The notes under the pieces are model-generated. The model was not told where the DNA came from. It saw nothing but the letters and a program-made list of their open reading frames with translations, and did not search any database. Below are positions 46,773-56,665 of a stretch of 64,000 nt of DNA, piece after piece. Position 1 is the stretch's first letter; each line of letters opens with the position of its first letter. Both the position numbers and the translations under genes were made by a program. The stretch comes from Anabaena sp. PCC 7108 (GTDB lineage: Bacteria > Cyanobacteriota > Cyanobacteriia > Cyanobacteriales > Nostocaceae). The DNA lies in NCBI RefSeq assembly GCF_000332135.1, contig NZ_KB235896.1, positions 3,543,727 through 3,607,726 of the forward strand. Reading direction: 5' to 3'.

Positions 46773-46971
46773 ACTGGTTGAAAATCGTTAGTCAGCTTGA
46801 ATATTCAGCTTTTACAGGACTTACGCAACTGGCACATTGGTAGGGTGTGGTTCGGCAAGCTCACCAACCACGTCAGATATCAACAATCTGTTTATTTGCA
46901 GGATTTATGCAGTAGTAAAGCACCCTACAACTGGTTGAAAATCGTTAGTCAGCTTGAATATTCAGCTTTTA
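46773..46971. repeat. 42-bp direct repeats flanking a one-ended MITE
   Basis: Bases 46773-46814 and 46930-46971 are identical (ACTGGTTGAAAATCGTTAGT then CAGCTTGAATATTCAGC and TTTTA). Between them, 46816-46929 holds an AGGACTTACGC MITE with a TTCGGCAAGCTCACCAACC insert, lacking its right terminal repeat. A target duplication of 42 bp would be very unusual, so a recombination event is likelier. Confidence 0.75.
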
Positions 46972-47679
46972 GCATCCTGTCTGTAGTCATCATCTTGCAC
47001 CATAAGGACAACTCCCCTCTTTCCTGTTCCCTGCTCACACAAACAAATAGAGCTACGGCAACAGCAATCAAATGGGATCATATTTGTCAAGACAGTCGCT
47101 ACAAATCAAGACTTTTTTTGATTTGGACAAGGTATTGCTACTTATAGCAGGTGACTCTTAACAGGTGACAGGTGACAGTGCTAAAACTCTTTTGGTGTCT
47201 AAGTTTTAGCATTGGTTGATGTCCTAACCGCCTTGTCTGTTGCTATATAAAGTATTTTGAGTTGCAATCATGAATTTAAGCTCATACACAGCAGGACACT
47301 TGTGTGGGCACATGTTCGGACTTGTAGACGCAATAGTGGTTTACAAAAGTACGCAACGTGTAAGTCGCTCAAAAAATAAGGGTTGGGAAGATACTATGAA
47401 GATACTATTATTGATTTTCATCACCCGATTCACCAACTCTATCTCTATAGATAGATTTTTTTATTAAAACTAAAGCTTTATCTATGGATTTACTCTCTTC
47501 TATCTATCAAATTAATATTTTGATAAAAAAATCCGTGATATCCGCACTTACAATAATTACGATCAAATGCTATGTTGAGATTTACTAAATAATTTGGCGA
47601 AAAATATTTATTTTTTCATCAAATCCACTTCATAACTTTATCTCAAATTGAAATTAAAGTCAATTTACTAAAAAGCCTT
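46972..47679. other. Intergenic region, no supported gene
   Basis: Includes a GTGACAG tandem stretch (about 47150-47178) like that at 21340. A 65-codon frame at 47270-47467 has no family resemblance. No RNA gene seen. Upstream of a ComFB-like gene. Confidence 0.4.
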
Positions 47680-48210
47680 ATGTCCAACTTTAATTCATCA
47701 CTTAATGCGTCTATTCAGGCGCATAAACAGCATTCATTCATAAAAAATTCTCGAAATGTGATGGAAATGCTAGTTGTAGAGGAAGTAGAAAAACAAATTC
47801 AATCCTTACCCTTAAAAACTGCCAATTACATTAAAGCATCGGAAGTAGTTGCTTATGCATTAAATCGCTTGCCATGTCTCTATGCTACTAGTAAACGAGG
47901 GTGGCAGAGGCAATGGCATTATGGCAAAACAGACTTGTACCAGAAAATTTCTACAGCTGTACGTCAGGGACTTGCAGCTGTACAACGAGATCCTCTCCGC
48001 ATTAACGAGCCACTAAATTTTTTAGAAGATCAGGCTGCACAGACTGCTTTGGAAGGATTAAGAGTATTACTGCAACGTGAAGATATATCCTGGGAAAATC
48101 TCAACAAGGTGGTTGAGCAAACCTTACTTAACACGCTGAATGGGAATATAACTTGGCGCAATAGTCGTTCAGAAAATCAATCATTTGACTGGGATAAGCA
48201 TCGACAATAA
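47680..48210 (+). CDS. ComFB-family protein
   Basis: A 176-residue protein. The core (about 27-105) matches the late-competence ComFB domain: NVMEMLVVEEVEKQIQSLPL, ASEVVAYALNRLPCLYATSK, RGWQRQWHYGK. In cyanobacteria ComFB-like proteins are widespread, and some are reported to bind cyclic dinucleotides and influence pili or competence. The C-terminal 70 residues are helical with no known domain. No neighbouring competence gene. Confidence 0.82.
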   Translation: MSNFNSSLNASIQAHKQHSFIKNSRNVMEMLVVEEVEKQIQSLPLKTANYIKASEVVAYALNRLPCLYATSKRGWQRQWHYGKTDLYQKISTAVRQGLAAVQRDPLRINEPLNFLEDQAAQTALEGLRVLLQREDISWENLNKVVEQTLLNTLNGNITWRNSRSENQSFDWDKHRQ

Positions 48211-48284
48211 ATATAAAATGCAGTAAGTTCTATCGCTAAAATGTGACTGAATTGCTTCACTAGCATTTAAGGCTAAATCAATAT

Positions 48285-48890
48285 TTAGGGCTTGTTAACA
48301 TTAGCTTCTAATATTTTGACCTGAGTTTGCAGTTCTTCCACTACTTTTAGATGAGATTGCTCTAACAAGTAACCTGCCCAAACAAAGCTACCAGATAACA
48401 CAGTAGCTGCACCAATTAAAATACTCGTGAGCAATTTTACCTGGGAACGAAGATGTTTCACTTCGTAAGTTTGGTAAGTTTGATATTGAGTCTGGGAAAG
48501 AGAATTTAGATTGGTATCCTGATTTTGTCTGACTATTTCTACTTTTGCCGTTTCTACTATTTTGAACTCAATTTTGCTTCGCAGCCAATTAGCAATTAAG
48601 TCAGGGCAATTCTTCTTGAACCATTGCCAAGCAATCATCCTGAATGTCGATTTAGACATTTTGGAAATTACTTTTAGCGTTCTATTGAGAGTGTGAAACT
48701 GAACCTTTTGATTAATCAGGTTAGTTGCTCCTACATCGTAGAGACAGTTCAAGATCGACTTAATTGTAGTTTCCTCCCTCTCAATTAAATTTTCTAACAA
48801 GAGGAGAACATCTTGCATGAGTCTTTCTTCTCTTTCCTTTTCGGTGGACAGTTTTGTTAATTCATTTGAGGTTTTTACTGGATTAGACAT
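48285..48890 (-). CDS. Hypothetical protein with one membrane helix and coiled coil
   Basis: 201 residues; not recognised. Residues 15-110 are helical and charged. One membrane helix (LTSILIGAATVLSGSFVWAG, near 155-175) is followed by a short coiled coil (LKVVEELQTQVKILEANVNK). SLSQTQYQTYQTYEVKHLRS precedes the helix. It converges with the ComFB gene 74 bp away; no evidence of shared function. Confidence 0.5.
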   Translation of the reverse strand: MSNPVKTSNELTKLSTEKEREERLMQDVLLLLENLIEREETTIKSILNCLYDVGATNLINQKVQFHTLNRTLKVISKMSKSTFRMIAWQWFKKNCPDLIANWLRSKIEFKIVETAKVEIVRQNQDTNLNSLSQTQYQTYQTYEVKHLRSQVKLLTSILIGAATVLSGSFVWAGYLLEQSHLKVVEELQTQVKILEANVNKP

Positions 48891-49008
48891 TTTTGTATAA
48901 AAAAGTATTGTGCATTAAATATTTATCTATAATTATATCCATATACAAAAATATTGTAGGGTTTGCTGAGAAAGTCTTTTTGTGGAGGTAGGTGACTCTT
49001 AACAAGTG

Positions 49009-49112
49009 ATATCATGTCCGACTAATCACTTGTCAAAAAAAATCTCCGCGTAAGAGCATCTCTCTGTCTTGAGCGTCAGTCTAAATGATAAGTATTCAAC
49101 CGGACATGATAT
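49009..49112. mobile_element. 104-bp MITE with ATATCATGTCC ends
   Basis: Ends ATATCATGTCC and GGACATGATAT are perfect inverted repeats, as in the 88-bp relative at 32735-32822, of which it is the inverse orientation. The two share TAATCACTTGTCAAAAAAAA and TAAATGATAAGTATTCAAC blocks. No ORF. Confidence 0.75.
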
Positions 49113-49336
49113 GACAGGTAACAGTTTCAAGAGTTGGATGGGAACAATTTTTCCTTTGAGTAGGAATTAAATGCCAGGTTTTTAAGTTCCCACCTTATCA
49201 AAGCTTACACTTTTTTTCCTGTTTATCAGTCTCAACCCTTTGATTTTTGTGGTTTTTGGTTTTATTTGGCTAACGCCACGCTACGCTATCAGCAACCCCT
49301 ATTGTAAAACTTTACTGGAAATAGACCCACTGTAAC

Positions 49337-49460
49337 AGGACTTACGCAACTGGCACATTGGTAGGGTGCGTCAGATATCAACAATCTGTTTATTTGCAAG
49401 ATTTATGCAGTAGTAAAGCACCCTACAACAGATTTTTAGTGTGACACTTGCGTAAGTCCT
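49337..49460. mobile_element. 124-bp MITE, complete copy
   Basis: Starts AGGACTTACGCAACTGGCAC and ends GTGACACTTGCGTAAGTCCT, inverted copies matching at 18 of 20. Close to the inverted copy at 31041-31163. Its GGGTGCGTCAGATATC arm is kept, the partner arm is shortened to GCACCCTAC. The rest of 48891-49552 holds AT-rich filler and the other MITE, but no gene. Confidence 0.8.
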
Positions 49461-49552
49461 ATGTAAGCTACACCCTTGACCCATGTCCAAATCATACATT
49501 TCGCCAAAGGCGAGGCTGCGCCAACGCGCAGCGTCCCCACTAAAAGAAAGTT

Positions 49553-51742
49553 TTATCCAGATTTGGTTTGAGACAAATTGCCAAAAAAGTCATAATAATC
49601 CAAAGCTTCCAAAATGCCCCAAGCATAATGCCCCTGAGCAAAATAAATCTGTGGACAGCCTCGCAGCTTTTCAATTTCTTGGCTGTAATTCCCTACTACA
49701 ACGGCTAATGTATTACCCGCCAGCATAGATTCATCATTACCTGATGCCCCTGCCACCAAGAACCGTTGAACAGGTAAACCCCATTTCAAAGCCGCATAAC
49801 GAATTGCATCTCCCTTAGAAGCGCGAATAGGAACTAAGTCAAGATACATATTACGGCTATAAATGCCTTTAACAGGAAGTTGATGGCGACGTAAATGACG
49901 GATAATTTCTCTGAAACTAGGCGATTTTTCTTCATCCACAAAATAGCTGATTTTAAATTTACCTTGAGCTTCTTGTGGCTGTAATTCAACTCCCGGAATA
50001 TCCTTCATCGCTTCATGAATGATATTGGATTTCCAATTATAACCAATGTGTTTTTGCCAACTTGTGTCTAGTACAACCTGAGGTCCATAGTAGATTTCAG
50101 TACCTGCTGATGTAATTAGCAAATCCGGCATTGGAAATCGCCATTTCTCCAACATACTCAAGGTACTTTTGAGGCTGCGACCTGTTGCAATACCAACTCC
50201 TGTTGTATTGCCCTCATTCTCAATTCGCGCAATTAACTGTTGCAAGGCTTCTTCATCACCTAATAATGTGTTATCTATTTCACATACGAGGAAACGATCA
50301 GCAATTGGTAGGTGGTTTCTCTCAGGTATATTCCAATCTGGATGGTCGGTTGCTGGAGATGCACTCAGGGGACTCAGTAGAGATTGAACTCGTCGTTGAG
50401 GAAATAAATGCACTTGCTCCAGATATTGTTCTACGTGACTATCCCAGGAGAAATGTTTGCAGACATTAACCAAGCCATTGCTAGACCAGCGTTGCCATTT
50501 TTCAGTATCTGTCAGAGCAGTTCGCAAAGCATCTTGTATTTCTTGAATATTCAGAGGATCAATCAGTAGCCCATTCTTGCAAGCTGAGAGGATATCCCTT
50601 GGACCACCGTCAGCAGTAGCAATAATGGGGACACCACAAGCACTTGCTTCAATTAGAGTTAGCCCAAATGGTTCGGTCAATGCGGGATTGATGAAAACTC
50701 CTCGTGTTTGAGCAGACAATCGATATAAATCGGGGACATCGTCAGCATTATGATGTTTGGGATAAGCGATATGACCATAAAGATCATAGCGATCTATTAA
50801 TTGCAATATCTCGATAAATACCTGGCGTGGTCCTGATTCCATCGTCATGATATCCTCGCGTTTGCCTAGTATAATTACCAGGTTAGCCAAGTTACGCAGT
50901 TCAGGATCTTCGCCATAAGCTTTTATGAGACTACTCACATTTTTACGAATAGCCGGGCGAGAAATTGCCATGATGATCGGCTTTTGTGGCTCTTTAAGAA
51001 AACGCTCTAATTCCTTTTGAATCGGTGGTTGCTGCCAATTATCTGCTGCTGGATAGAAACGCTCTAGAGTTACACCTGGAGGTATTACCACCATTCTTTG
51101 TGGTTGATAGTGGTCATAAATGCTGTACTGCTGCTCAACTTCTTGATGAGTACTAGCTATCACTAGGGCTGCACTACCAAGGGTAGTTTCCTCTGCTTCA
51201 ATTCGCGTACTGATATGAAAGTGATCTTCAATGGTTTCTTGTTTTGTTCCCTGTTCTAGTAATCGTTGCTGCTTAACACGTCCGAGGGAGTGACCCGTAT
51301 GTACAAGGGGCGTTCCTAACCAGCCAGCAACTCGACAACCTACATAGCCAGCATCAGCATAATGTGTATGAATCACATTTGGTATTTTTCCGACTTTGCG
51401 AATGTGTCTAAGCAATTCATCTGCAAAGGTATCTAAATGCGGCCAGAGAACTTCTTTGCGGAGATAGCGGCGAGGACCACAGGCAAGACGAATAATTTGG
51501 GCTTTGTCTGAGAGAATTTCTATTGGTTGAGCATAGTCAGAACTCACTTTTGGGTCATTTACCAACCGAGTGACTAAATCAACTCTTTCTACTTCTGGGT
51601 TTTTGGCTAATGTGCAAGCAAGCTCCACTACATATTTTGTTTGTCCACCAGTGTCAGCATCTCTTCCTAACTCTAGATTGTTACCACGAATTAAACCATG
51701 AACACTAACAAGTAAAATGTATAACCCTGGATTTTGTGACAT
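49553..51742 (-). CDS. Sucrose-phosphate synthase, bidomain (GT-B plus HAD)
   Basis: 729 residues from the ATG at 51742, chosen because GGAGGA lies seven bases upstream (an ATG five codons earlier overlaps that site). The glycosyltransferase half (1-460) begins LYILLVSVHGLIRG with GRDADTGGQTKYVVEL, has HYADAGYVG, and the E-x7-E motif TEPFGLTLIEASACG near 380. The C-terminal HAD half (485-729) resembles sucrose-phosphate phosphatase, but motif I is CEIDNTLLG: the nucleophile Asp appears to be Glu, so phosphatase activity is doubtful, as known in other cyanobacterial SPS proteins. It makes sucrose-6-phosphate from UDP- or ADP-glucose and fructose-6-phosphate; role in osmoprotection or nitrogen-fixing cell carbon supply. 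Confidence 0.9.
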   Translation of the reverse strand: MSQNPGLYILLVSVHGLIRGNNLELGRDADTGGQTKYVVELACTLAKNPEVERVDLVTRLVNDPKVSSDYAQPIEILSDKAQIIRLACGPRRYLRKEVLWPHLDTFADELLRHIRKVGKIPNVIHTHYADAGYVGCRVAGWLGTPLVHTGHSLGRVKQQRLLEQGTKQETIEDHFHISTRIEAEETTLGSAALVIASTHQEVEQQYSIYDHYQPQRMVVIPPGVTLERFYPAADNWQQPPIQKELERFLKEPQKPIIMAISRPAIRKNVSSLIKAYGEDPELRNLANLVIILGKREDIMTMESGPRQVFIEILQLIDRYDLYGHIAYPKHHNADDVPDLYRLSAQTRGVFINPALTEPFGLTLIEASACGVPIIATADGGPRDILSACKNGLLIDPLNIQEIQDALRTALTDTEKWQRWSSNGLVNVCKHFSWDSHVEQYLEQVHLFPQRRVQSLLSPLSASPATDHPDWNIPERNHLPIADRFLVCEIDNTLLGDEEALQQLIARIENEGNTTGVGIATGRSLKSTLSMLEKWRFPMPDLLITSAGTEIYYGPQVVLDTSWQKHIGYNWKSNIIHEAMKDIPGVELQPQEAQGKFKISYFVDEEKSPSFREIIRHLRRHQLPVKGIYSRNMYLDLVPIRASKGDAIRYAALKWGLPVQRFLVAGASGNDESMLAGNTLAVVVGNYSQEIEKLRGCPQIYFAQGHYAWGILEALDYYDFFGNLSQTKSG

Positions 51743-52391
51743 CTTGTCTTCCTCCATAATTAATCGTATTGCAGGCTATGTATAACCTTTTTATACTGAA
51801 TGGACTTGACTGTTATAAGTGAAACATCCATCATACAGGCAGGTTGAGCAGTTTAACATCCTAAGGACGAAATATCTGGTTAAATTGGGATTTATACAAC
51901 AATTTTCCGAAACTACTGATTTTTCGCAGTGCGTTCAAATAGTTGATCTAAAATTTGTAGACTTAGTGCTTTTTCTAACAGCCCACGAAATAAAATTTTT
52001 GTTTTACTGAGCGATTTATCGCTTTTTTGCTAGGTTTGATAGGACTAAAGCCCTTACTACTTACAGCGAATCTCAGCGCTTACCTCTGTAAACCTCTGCG
52101 TTTAAAAACCTCCCGCACCTCCACCCCATGAGAATCCTCAAACCTTGATAAATCAAAGATGATAGATAGTGAGTACAATATTAATATTAATATAGATAGG
52201 ATATTTACTACCTGCTAATCTTTAAAATATTGGCTATAAGTCGTCATAATTCATAATTAATAATTTGCAATTAATAAAAATGTAGGAAATAGCACAAATT
52301 CACTTCCTGAGTTTAGCTATTTACAATGCTTATCTTTTTGGTTTCTCTGCATACAGTTTAAACAACCAGAAAAGACACAGGAAGAAAAATC
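51743..52391. other. Divergent intergenic region between SPS and nifJ
   Basis: Contains an intergenic repeat (CTTACCTCTGTAAACCTCTG near 52080-52100) and AT-rich sequence. It must hold both promoters, but I cannot point to a clear NtcA or sigma-70 box. AGGAAG lies 9 bases before the nifJ ATG. Confidence 0.45.
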
Positions 52392-55300
52392 ATGAACAAA
52401 TATTATGCCACAATTGATGGTAATGAAGCCGTTGCGCGTGTAGCTTATAAATTAAATGAAGTAATTGCTATTTATCCTATCACCCCATCTTCAGCAATGG
52501 GTGAATGGGCTGATGCTTGGATGTCGGAAAATAAACCAAATCTTTGGGGTACTGTTCCCAGTGTCACCCAAATGCAAAGTGAAGGAGGAGCAATTGCTGC
52601 GGTACATGGGGCATTACAAACAGGGGCATTAAGTACAACTTTCACTGCTTCCCAAGGTTTGTTATTAATGATTCCCAATTTATACAAAATTGCGGGAGAA
52701 TTAACAAGTTTTGTCCTTCATGTTTCTGCCCGATCTTTAGCTACACACGCCTTATCTATTTTCGGTGATCATAGTGATGTTATGGCTGCCAGAGCGACTG
52801 GCTTCGCTTTTTTATGTTCAGCTTCTGTCCAAGAAAGTCATGATTTTGCTTTAATCTCTCATGCTGCAACCCTAGAAACAAGAGTACCATTTATGCACTT
52901 TTTTGATGGGTTTAGAACATCCCATGAAGTGCAGAAAGTTGAGTTATTATCAGATGAAGATTTACAAGCACTTATTGCTTTTGAATTAATATCTGCACAT
53001 CGTCAACGCTGTTTAACTCCAGATAAACCAGTATTACGAGGAACAGCCCAAAACCCCGATGTTTATTTTCAATCTCGTGAAGGTGCAAACCCTTATTATC
53101 ACCATTGTGCTGATATTGTCCAAAAGATTATGGATAAATTTGGGGAACGCACAGGTAGATATTACAAACTCTATGAATATCATGGCGCACCAGATGCAGA
53201 AAGAGTAATTGTGATTATGGGTTCTGGTTGTGAAACTGTTCATGAAACCGTAGATTATTTAAATAACCAAGGGGAAAAAGTTGGAGTTGTTAAAGTGCGA
53301 CTTTTTCGCCCTTTTGATGTAGCTAGATTTATAGAAGCATTACCAAATAGTGTTAAATCTATTGCTGTTCTTGACAGAACTAAAGAAGCGGGAAGCGCCG
53401 GAGAACCATTATATTTAGATGTGGTGACAGCTATTTATGAAGGCTGGAAAAAAACCACATTTCCAAAAATAGTGGGTGGTAGATATGGACTTTCTTCTAA
53501 AGAATTTACTCCAGCAATGGTGAAGAGTATTTTTGATAATCTCACTCAAATTAAACCAAAAAATCATTTTACTATTGGTATTAAGGATGATGTCAGTTTC
53601 ACTTCTTTGAATTTTGATCCCAATTTCTCTACAGAACCAGATCATGTAGTTCGCGCTATGTTTTATGGTTTGGGTTCAGATGGTACAGTTGGTGCAAATA
53701 AGAACTCTATCAAAATTATCGGTGAAGGTACAGAAAATAACGCCCAAGGTTACTTTGTTTATGATTCCAAAAAATCTGGTTCCATGACAGTTTCTCACCT
53801 GCGTTTTGGAACTGGAAAAATTCGTTCAACTTATTTGATAGATAAAGCTAATTTCATCGGTTGTCATCATTGGGGATTTGTGGAAAGTATTGATATTTTA
53901 AAAGCTGCTGCACCGGGGGCAACTTTGCTGTTAAATAGTCCTTATGATGCAGATACAGTTTGGGAAAATCTACCACCAAAAGTCCAAAAACAAATCATCA
54001 ACAAAAATCTGAAAGTTTACACTATTAACGCCAGTCAAGTTGCAAAAAATAGTGGCATGGGCAGAAGAATTAATACTATCATGCAGGTATGTTTCTTTGC
54101 TTTAGCAGGAGTTTTACCAGAAAAAGAAGCAATTGCTAAAATCAAACAAGCCATAGAAAAAACCTATGGTAAAAAAGGTGCAGAAATCGTCCGTATGAAC
54201 CTACAAGCTGTAGATAATACTCTAGAAAATCTGCATGAAATCGAAATTCCCAAAAAGGAGAATTACCAATTACCAATCACCAATCACCAATTACCAATCA
54301 TCAAACCCGAATTTGTAGAGAATGTTCTTGGGAAAATCATGGTCTGGGAAGGTGATGATTTACCTGTCAGTGCTTTACCTGCTGACGGAACTTTCCCCAG
54401 TGGAACTGCGAAATGGGAAAAACGCAACGTTGCGGAAGAAATTCCCGTTTGGGAGGCTGATGTCTGCGTACAATGTGGTAAATGTGTGATGGTATGTCCT
54501 CACGCTGCTATTCGTGCGAAAGCTTATCAACCTGGAGAGTTAATCAACGCACCTATCACTTTCAAATCAATTAACGCCAAAGATAAGGATTTTGCTAACC
54601 AGAAATTTACGATTCAGGTAGCCCCAGAAGACTGTACAGGCTGCGAAATTTGCGTGAGTGTCTGTCCTGCAAAAAACAAAGCAGAACCCACCCGTAAGGC
54701 TATTAATATGAGTCTGCAATTACCTTTGCGGGAACAAGAACGGGAGAATTGGAACTTCTTTTTGAGTTTACCAAATCCAGACCGGAGGACGTTGAAATTA
54801 AACCAAATTCGTCAGCAGCAACTTCAAGAACCCTTGTTTGAATTTTCTGGGGCTTGTGCTGGGTGCGGAGAAACGCCCTACCTTAAATTATTAACACAAT
54901 TATTTGGCGATCGCTCACTCATTGCCAACGCCACAGGTTGTTCTTCCATTTACGGGGGAAATTTACCCACCACACCTTGGAGTCAAAACGCTGACGGAAG
55001 AGGTCCGTCCTGGTCTAATAGTTTATTTGAAGATAACGCCGAATTCGGTTTTGGTTATCGTCTATCTATAGACAAACAAGCAGAATTTGCAGGGGAATTA
55101 TTGTCGCAATTCAGCAGTGAAATTGGCGATAATTTAGTTAATGAAATTCTCCAAGCTGAACAAAAAACCGAAGCTGATATTTGGGAACAACGGGAAAGAA
55201 TTGTCATTCTCAAACACAAATTAGATGAGATTGCGGAAACTACAAAAGACGCAAATCTAAAATCCAAAATCCAAAATCTAAAATCCTTAGCTGATTATTT

Positions 55301-55949
55301 AGTCAAGAAAAGTGTGTGGATAGTTGGGGGTGATGGTTGGGCTTATGATATAGACTTTGGTGGAATTGATCATGTCCTTTCTACAGGCCGTAATGTCAAC
55401 ATTTTGGTCATGGATACAGAAGTTTATTCTAACACAGGTGGACAATCTTCTAAAGCCACACCAAAAGCCGCAGTTGCTAAATATGCGACTGGTGGAAAAC
55501 CAGCACCAAAGAAAGATTTGGGTTTAATGGCCATGACTTATGGTAATGTTTATGTGGCGAGTGTGGCATTAGGTGCGCGAGATGAACATACACTCAAAGC
55601 ATTTTTAGAAGCGGAAGCTTTTGATGGTCCATCAATTATAATTGCCTACAGTCATTGTATTGCTCATGGTATTGATATGACCACTGGTTTACAACAGCAA
55701 AAGGCTTTAGTAGACGCAGGAAGATGGTTATTATATCGCTACAATCCGGCATTACAATCACAGGGAAAAAATCCCTTACAATTGGATATGAAAGCGCCTT
55801 CTGAATCGGTGGAAAAGTCAATGTATCAAGAGAACCGATTTAAGATGTTGACGAAAAGTAAACCAGAAGTGGCGAAGTTGTTGCTAGAACAAGCGCAAAT
55901 GGAAGTTAACGCAAGATGGGAAATGTATCAATATTTGGCGAATAGGTAA
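52392..55949 (+). CDS. nifJ: Pyruvate:ferredoxin/flavodoxin oxidoreductase
   Basis: 1185 residues, full length. N-terminal thiamine-binding domain begins MNKYYATIDGNEAVARVAYK with IYPITPSSAMGEWAD. Two 4Fe-4S motifs VCVQCGKCVMVCPHAA (near 693) and CTGCEICVSVCPAK (near 750), a third cluster with SGACAGCGETPYLK near 821 and the ThDP motif IVGGDGWAYDIDFGGIDHVL near 980, N in EVYSNTGGQSS. It splits pyruvate to acetyl-CoA and CO2 and reduces ferredoxin or flavodoxin; in diazotrophs it can supply nitrogenase. Two short in-frame inserts come from intergenic-type repeats (54262-54300 and about 55252-55287). Likely a monocistron. Confidence 0.97.
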   Translation: MNKYYATIDGNEAVARVAYKLNEVIAIYPITPSSAMGEWADAWMSENKPNLWGTVPSVTQMQSEGGAIAAVHGALQTGALSTTFTASQGLLLMIPNLYKIAGELTSFVLHVSARSLATHALSIFGDHSDVMAARATGFAFLCSASVQESHDFALISHAATLETRVPFMHFFDGFRTSHEVQKVELLSDEDLQALIAFELISAHRQRCLTPDKPVLRGTAQNPDVYFQSREGANPYYHHCADIVQKIMDKFGERTGRYYKLYEYHGAPDAERVIVIMGSGCETVHETVDYLNNQGEKVGVVKVRLFRPFDVARFIEALPNSVKSIAVLDRTKEAGSAGEPLYLDVVTAIYEGWKKTTFPKIVGGRYGLSSKEFTPAMVKSIFDNLTQIKPKNHFTIGIKDDVSFTSLNFDPNFSTEPDHVVRAMFYGLGSDGTVGANKNSIKIIGEGTENNAQGYFVYDSKKSGSMTVSHLRFGTGKIRSTYLIDKANFIGCHHWGFVESIDILKAAAPGATLLLNSPYDADTVWENLPPKVQKQIINKNLKVYTINASQVAKNSGMGRRINTIMQVCFFALAGVLPEKEAIAKIKQAIEKTYGKKGAEIVRMNLQAVDNTLENLHEIEIPKKENYQLPITNHQLPIIKPEFVENVLGKIMVWEGDDLPVSALPADGTFPSGTAKWEKRNVAEEIPVWEADVCVQCGKCVMVCPHAAIRAKAYQPGELINAPITFKSINAKDKDFANQKFTIQVAPEDCTGCEICVSVCPAKNKAEPTRKAINMSLQLPLREQERENWNFFLSLPNPDRRTLKLNQIRQQQLQEPLFEFSGACAGCGETPYLKLLTQLFGDRSLIANATGCSSIYGGNLPTTPWSQNADGRGPSWSNSLFEDNAEFGFGYRLSIDKQAEFAGELLSQFSSEIGDNLVNEILQAEQKTEADIWEQRERIVILKHKLDEIAETTKDANLKSKIQNLKSLADYLVKKSVWIVGGDGWAYDIDFGGIDHVLSTGRNVNILVMDTEVYSNTGGQSSKATPKAAVAKYATGGKPAPKKDLGLMAMTYGNVYVASVALGARDEHTLKAFLEAEAFDGPSIIIAYSHCIAHGIDMTTGLQQQKALVDAGRWLLYRYNPALQSQGKNPLQLDMKAPSESVEKSMYQENRFKMLTKSKPEVAKLLLEQAQMEVNARWEMYQYLANR

Positions 55950-56002
55950 TTATCACGAGATTGTAGGTTGGGTTGACGCAAGGAAACCCAACATTACCAA
56001 CA

Positions 56003-56425
56003 TCAATTATATAATTTCTGTAAAAGTTCTTGATAAGTGACAATTTCAGTATTTTCAAATTTTGCAATCACTAATAAATCTTGATCACCTGTAATTAAAA
56101 AATTAGCATCACTATCTTTTGCTAGTGCTAAAAGATAATTATCCTTCGCATCTCGACATATAAAAACTTCTGATGTTATATTTATAAATACACCGATAGT
56201 CTGTAAAAGTTGAATTAATTCGTGGACTTTGTGAGACGGGAAATATTTTTGTAACTTAGGACGTTGAGTTACTAAAGTAATCTCTTCTAATATTTGCTCA
56301 GAAATTACTACTTGAATTGTTTCTTGAACTAAAAGATTTTTTAATTCTTTCAATTCCTTACCAATCAAAAAACTAATCCAAAGATTAGTATCAATAATTA
56401 TCTTAACTGTTGTGTTTTCTAGCAT
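56003..56425 (-). CDS. PIN-domain toxin
   Basis: 140 residues from the ATG at 56425 (MLENTTVKIIIDTNLWISFL); an upstream ATG adds eight residues deeper inside the neighbour. PIN acidic residues: Asp in IIIDTNLW, Glu in ISEQILEEI, Asp in CRDAKDNYLLALA and in LITGDQDLLV. PIN toxins are Mg-dependent ribonucleases. It overlaps the upstream antitoxin-like gene by 23 bases in another frame, the usual TA arrangement. Confidence 0.85.
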   Translation of the reverse strand: MLENTTVKIIIDTNLWISFLIGKELKELKNLLVQETIQVVISEQILEEITLVTQRPKLQKYFPSHKVHELIQLLQTIGVFINITSEVFICRDAKDNYLLALAKDSDANFLITGDQDLLVIAKFENTEIVTYQELLQKLYN

Positions 56426-56639
56426 AAATTTGAGAACGGACAATTTCAACTTCTTCCGTAATTTCCTCTAATGACAATTCATCAGTTTGAAATATTTCTA
56501 ATAACTCTGTTAATTTATTATTCAAGGTTTCTTTTTCTAGTTCTTTACTAAGTAATAATTTTTCAGAGTCAGAAAGTTGTTTAACTAAGGTAAGAATCTG
56601 ATCAAATGTCAAAGGAAGTTGATAGATATTTTGTAACAT
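56403..56639 (-). CDS. Probable antitoxin of the PIN pair
   Basis: A 78-residue acidic protein (LQNIYQLPLTFDQILTLVKQ, KLLLSKELEKETLNNKLTEL) overlapping the toxin start. Helical, rich in Glu and Leu, similar in type to the 'addiction' partners of PIN toxins in cyanobacteria. No DNA-binding motif that I can name. Expected to neutralise the toxin by direct binding. Confidence 0.75.
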   Translation of the reverse strand: MLQNIYQLPLTFDQILTLVKQLSDSEKLLLSKELEKETLNNKLTELLEIFQTDELSLEEITEEVEIVRSQIYARKHNS

Positions 56640-56665
56640 AGTGGCAATTATCCTGTTTTAATACA

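Noticed and set aside
47270-47467. 65-codon frame upstream of the ComFB gene
   Set aside because: No Shine-Dalgarno site, no recognisable motif and ordinary intergenic composition.
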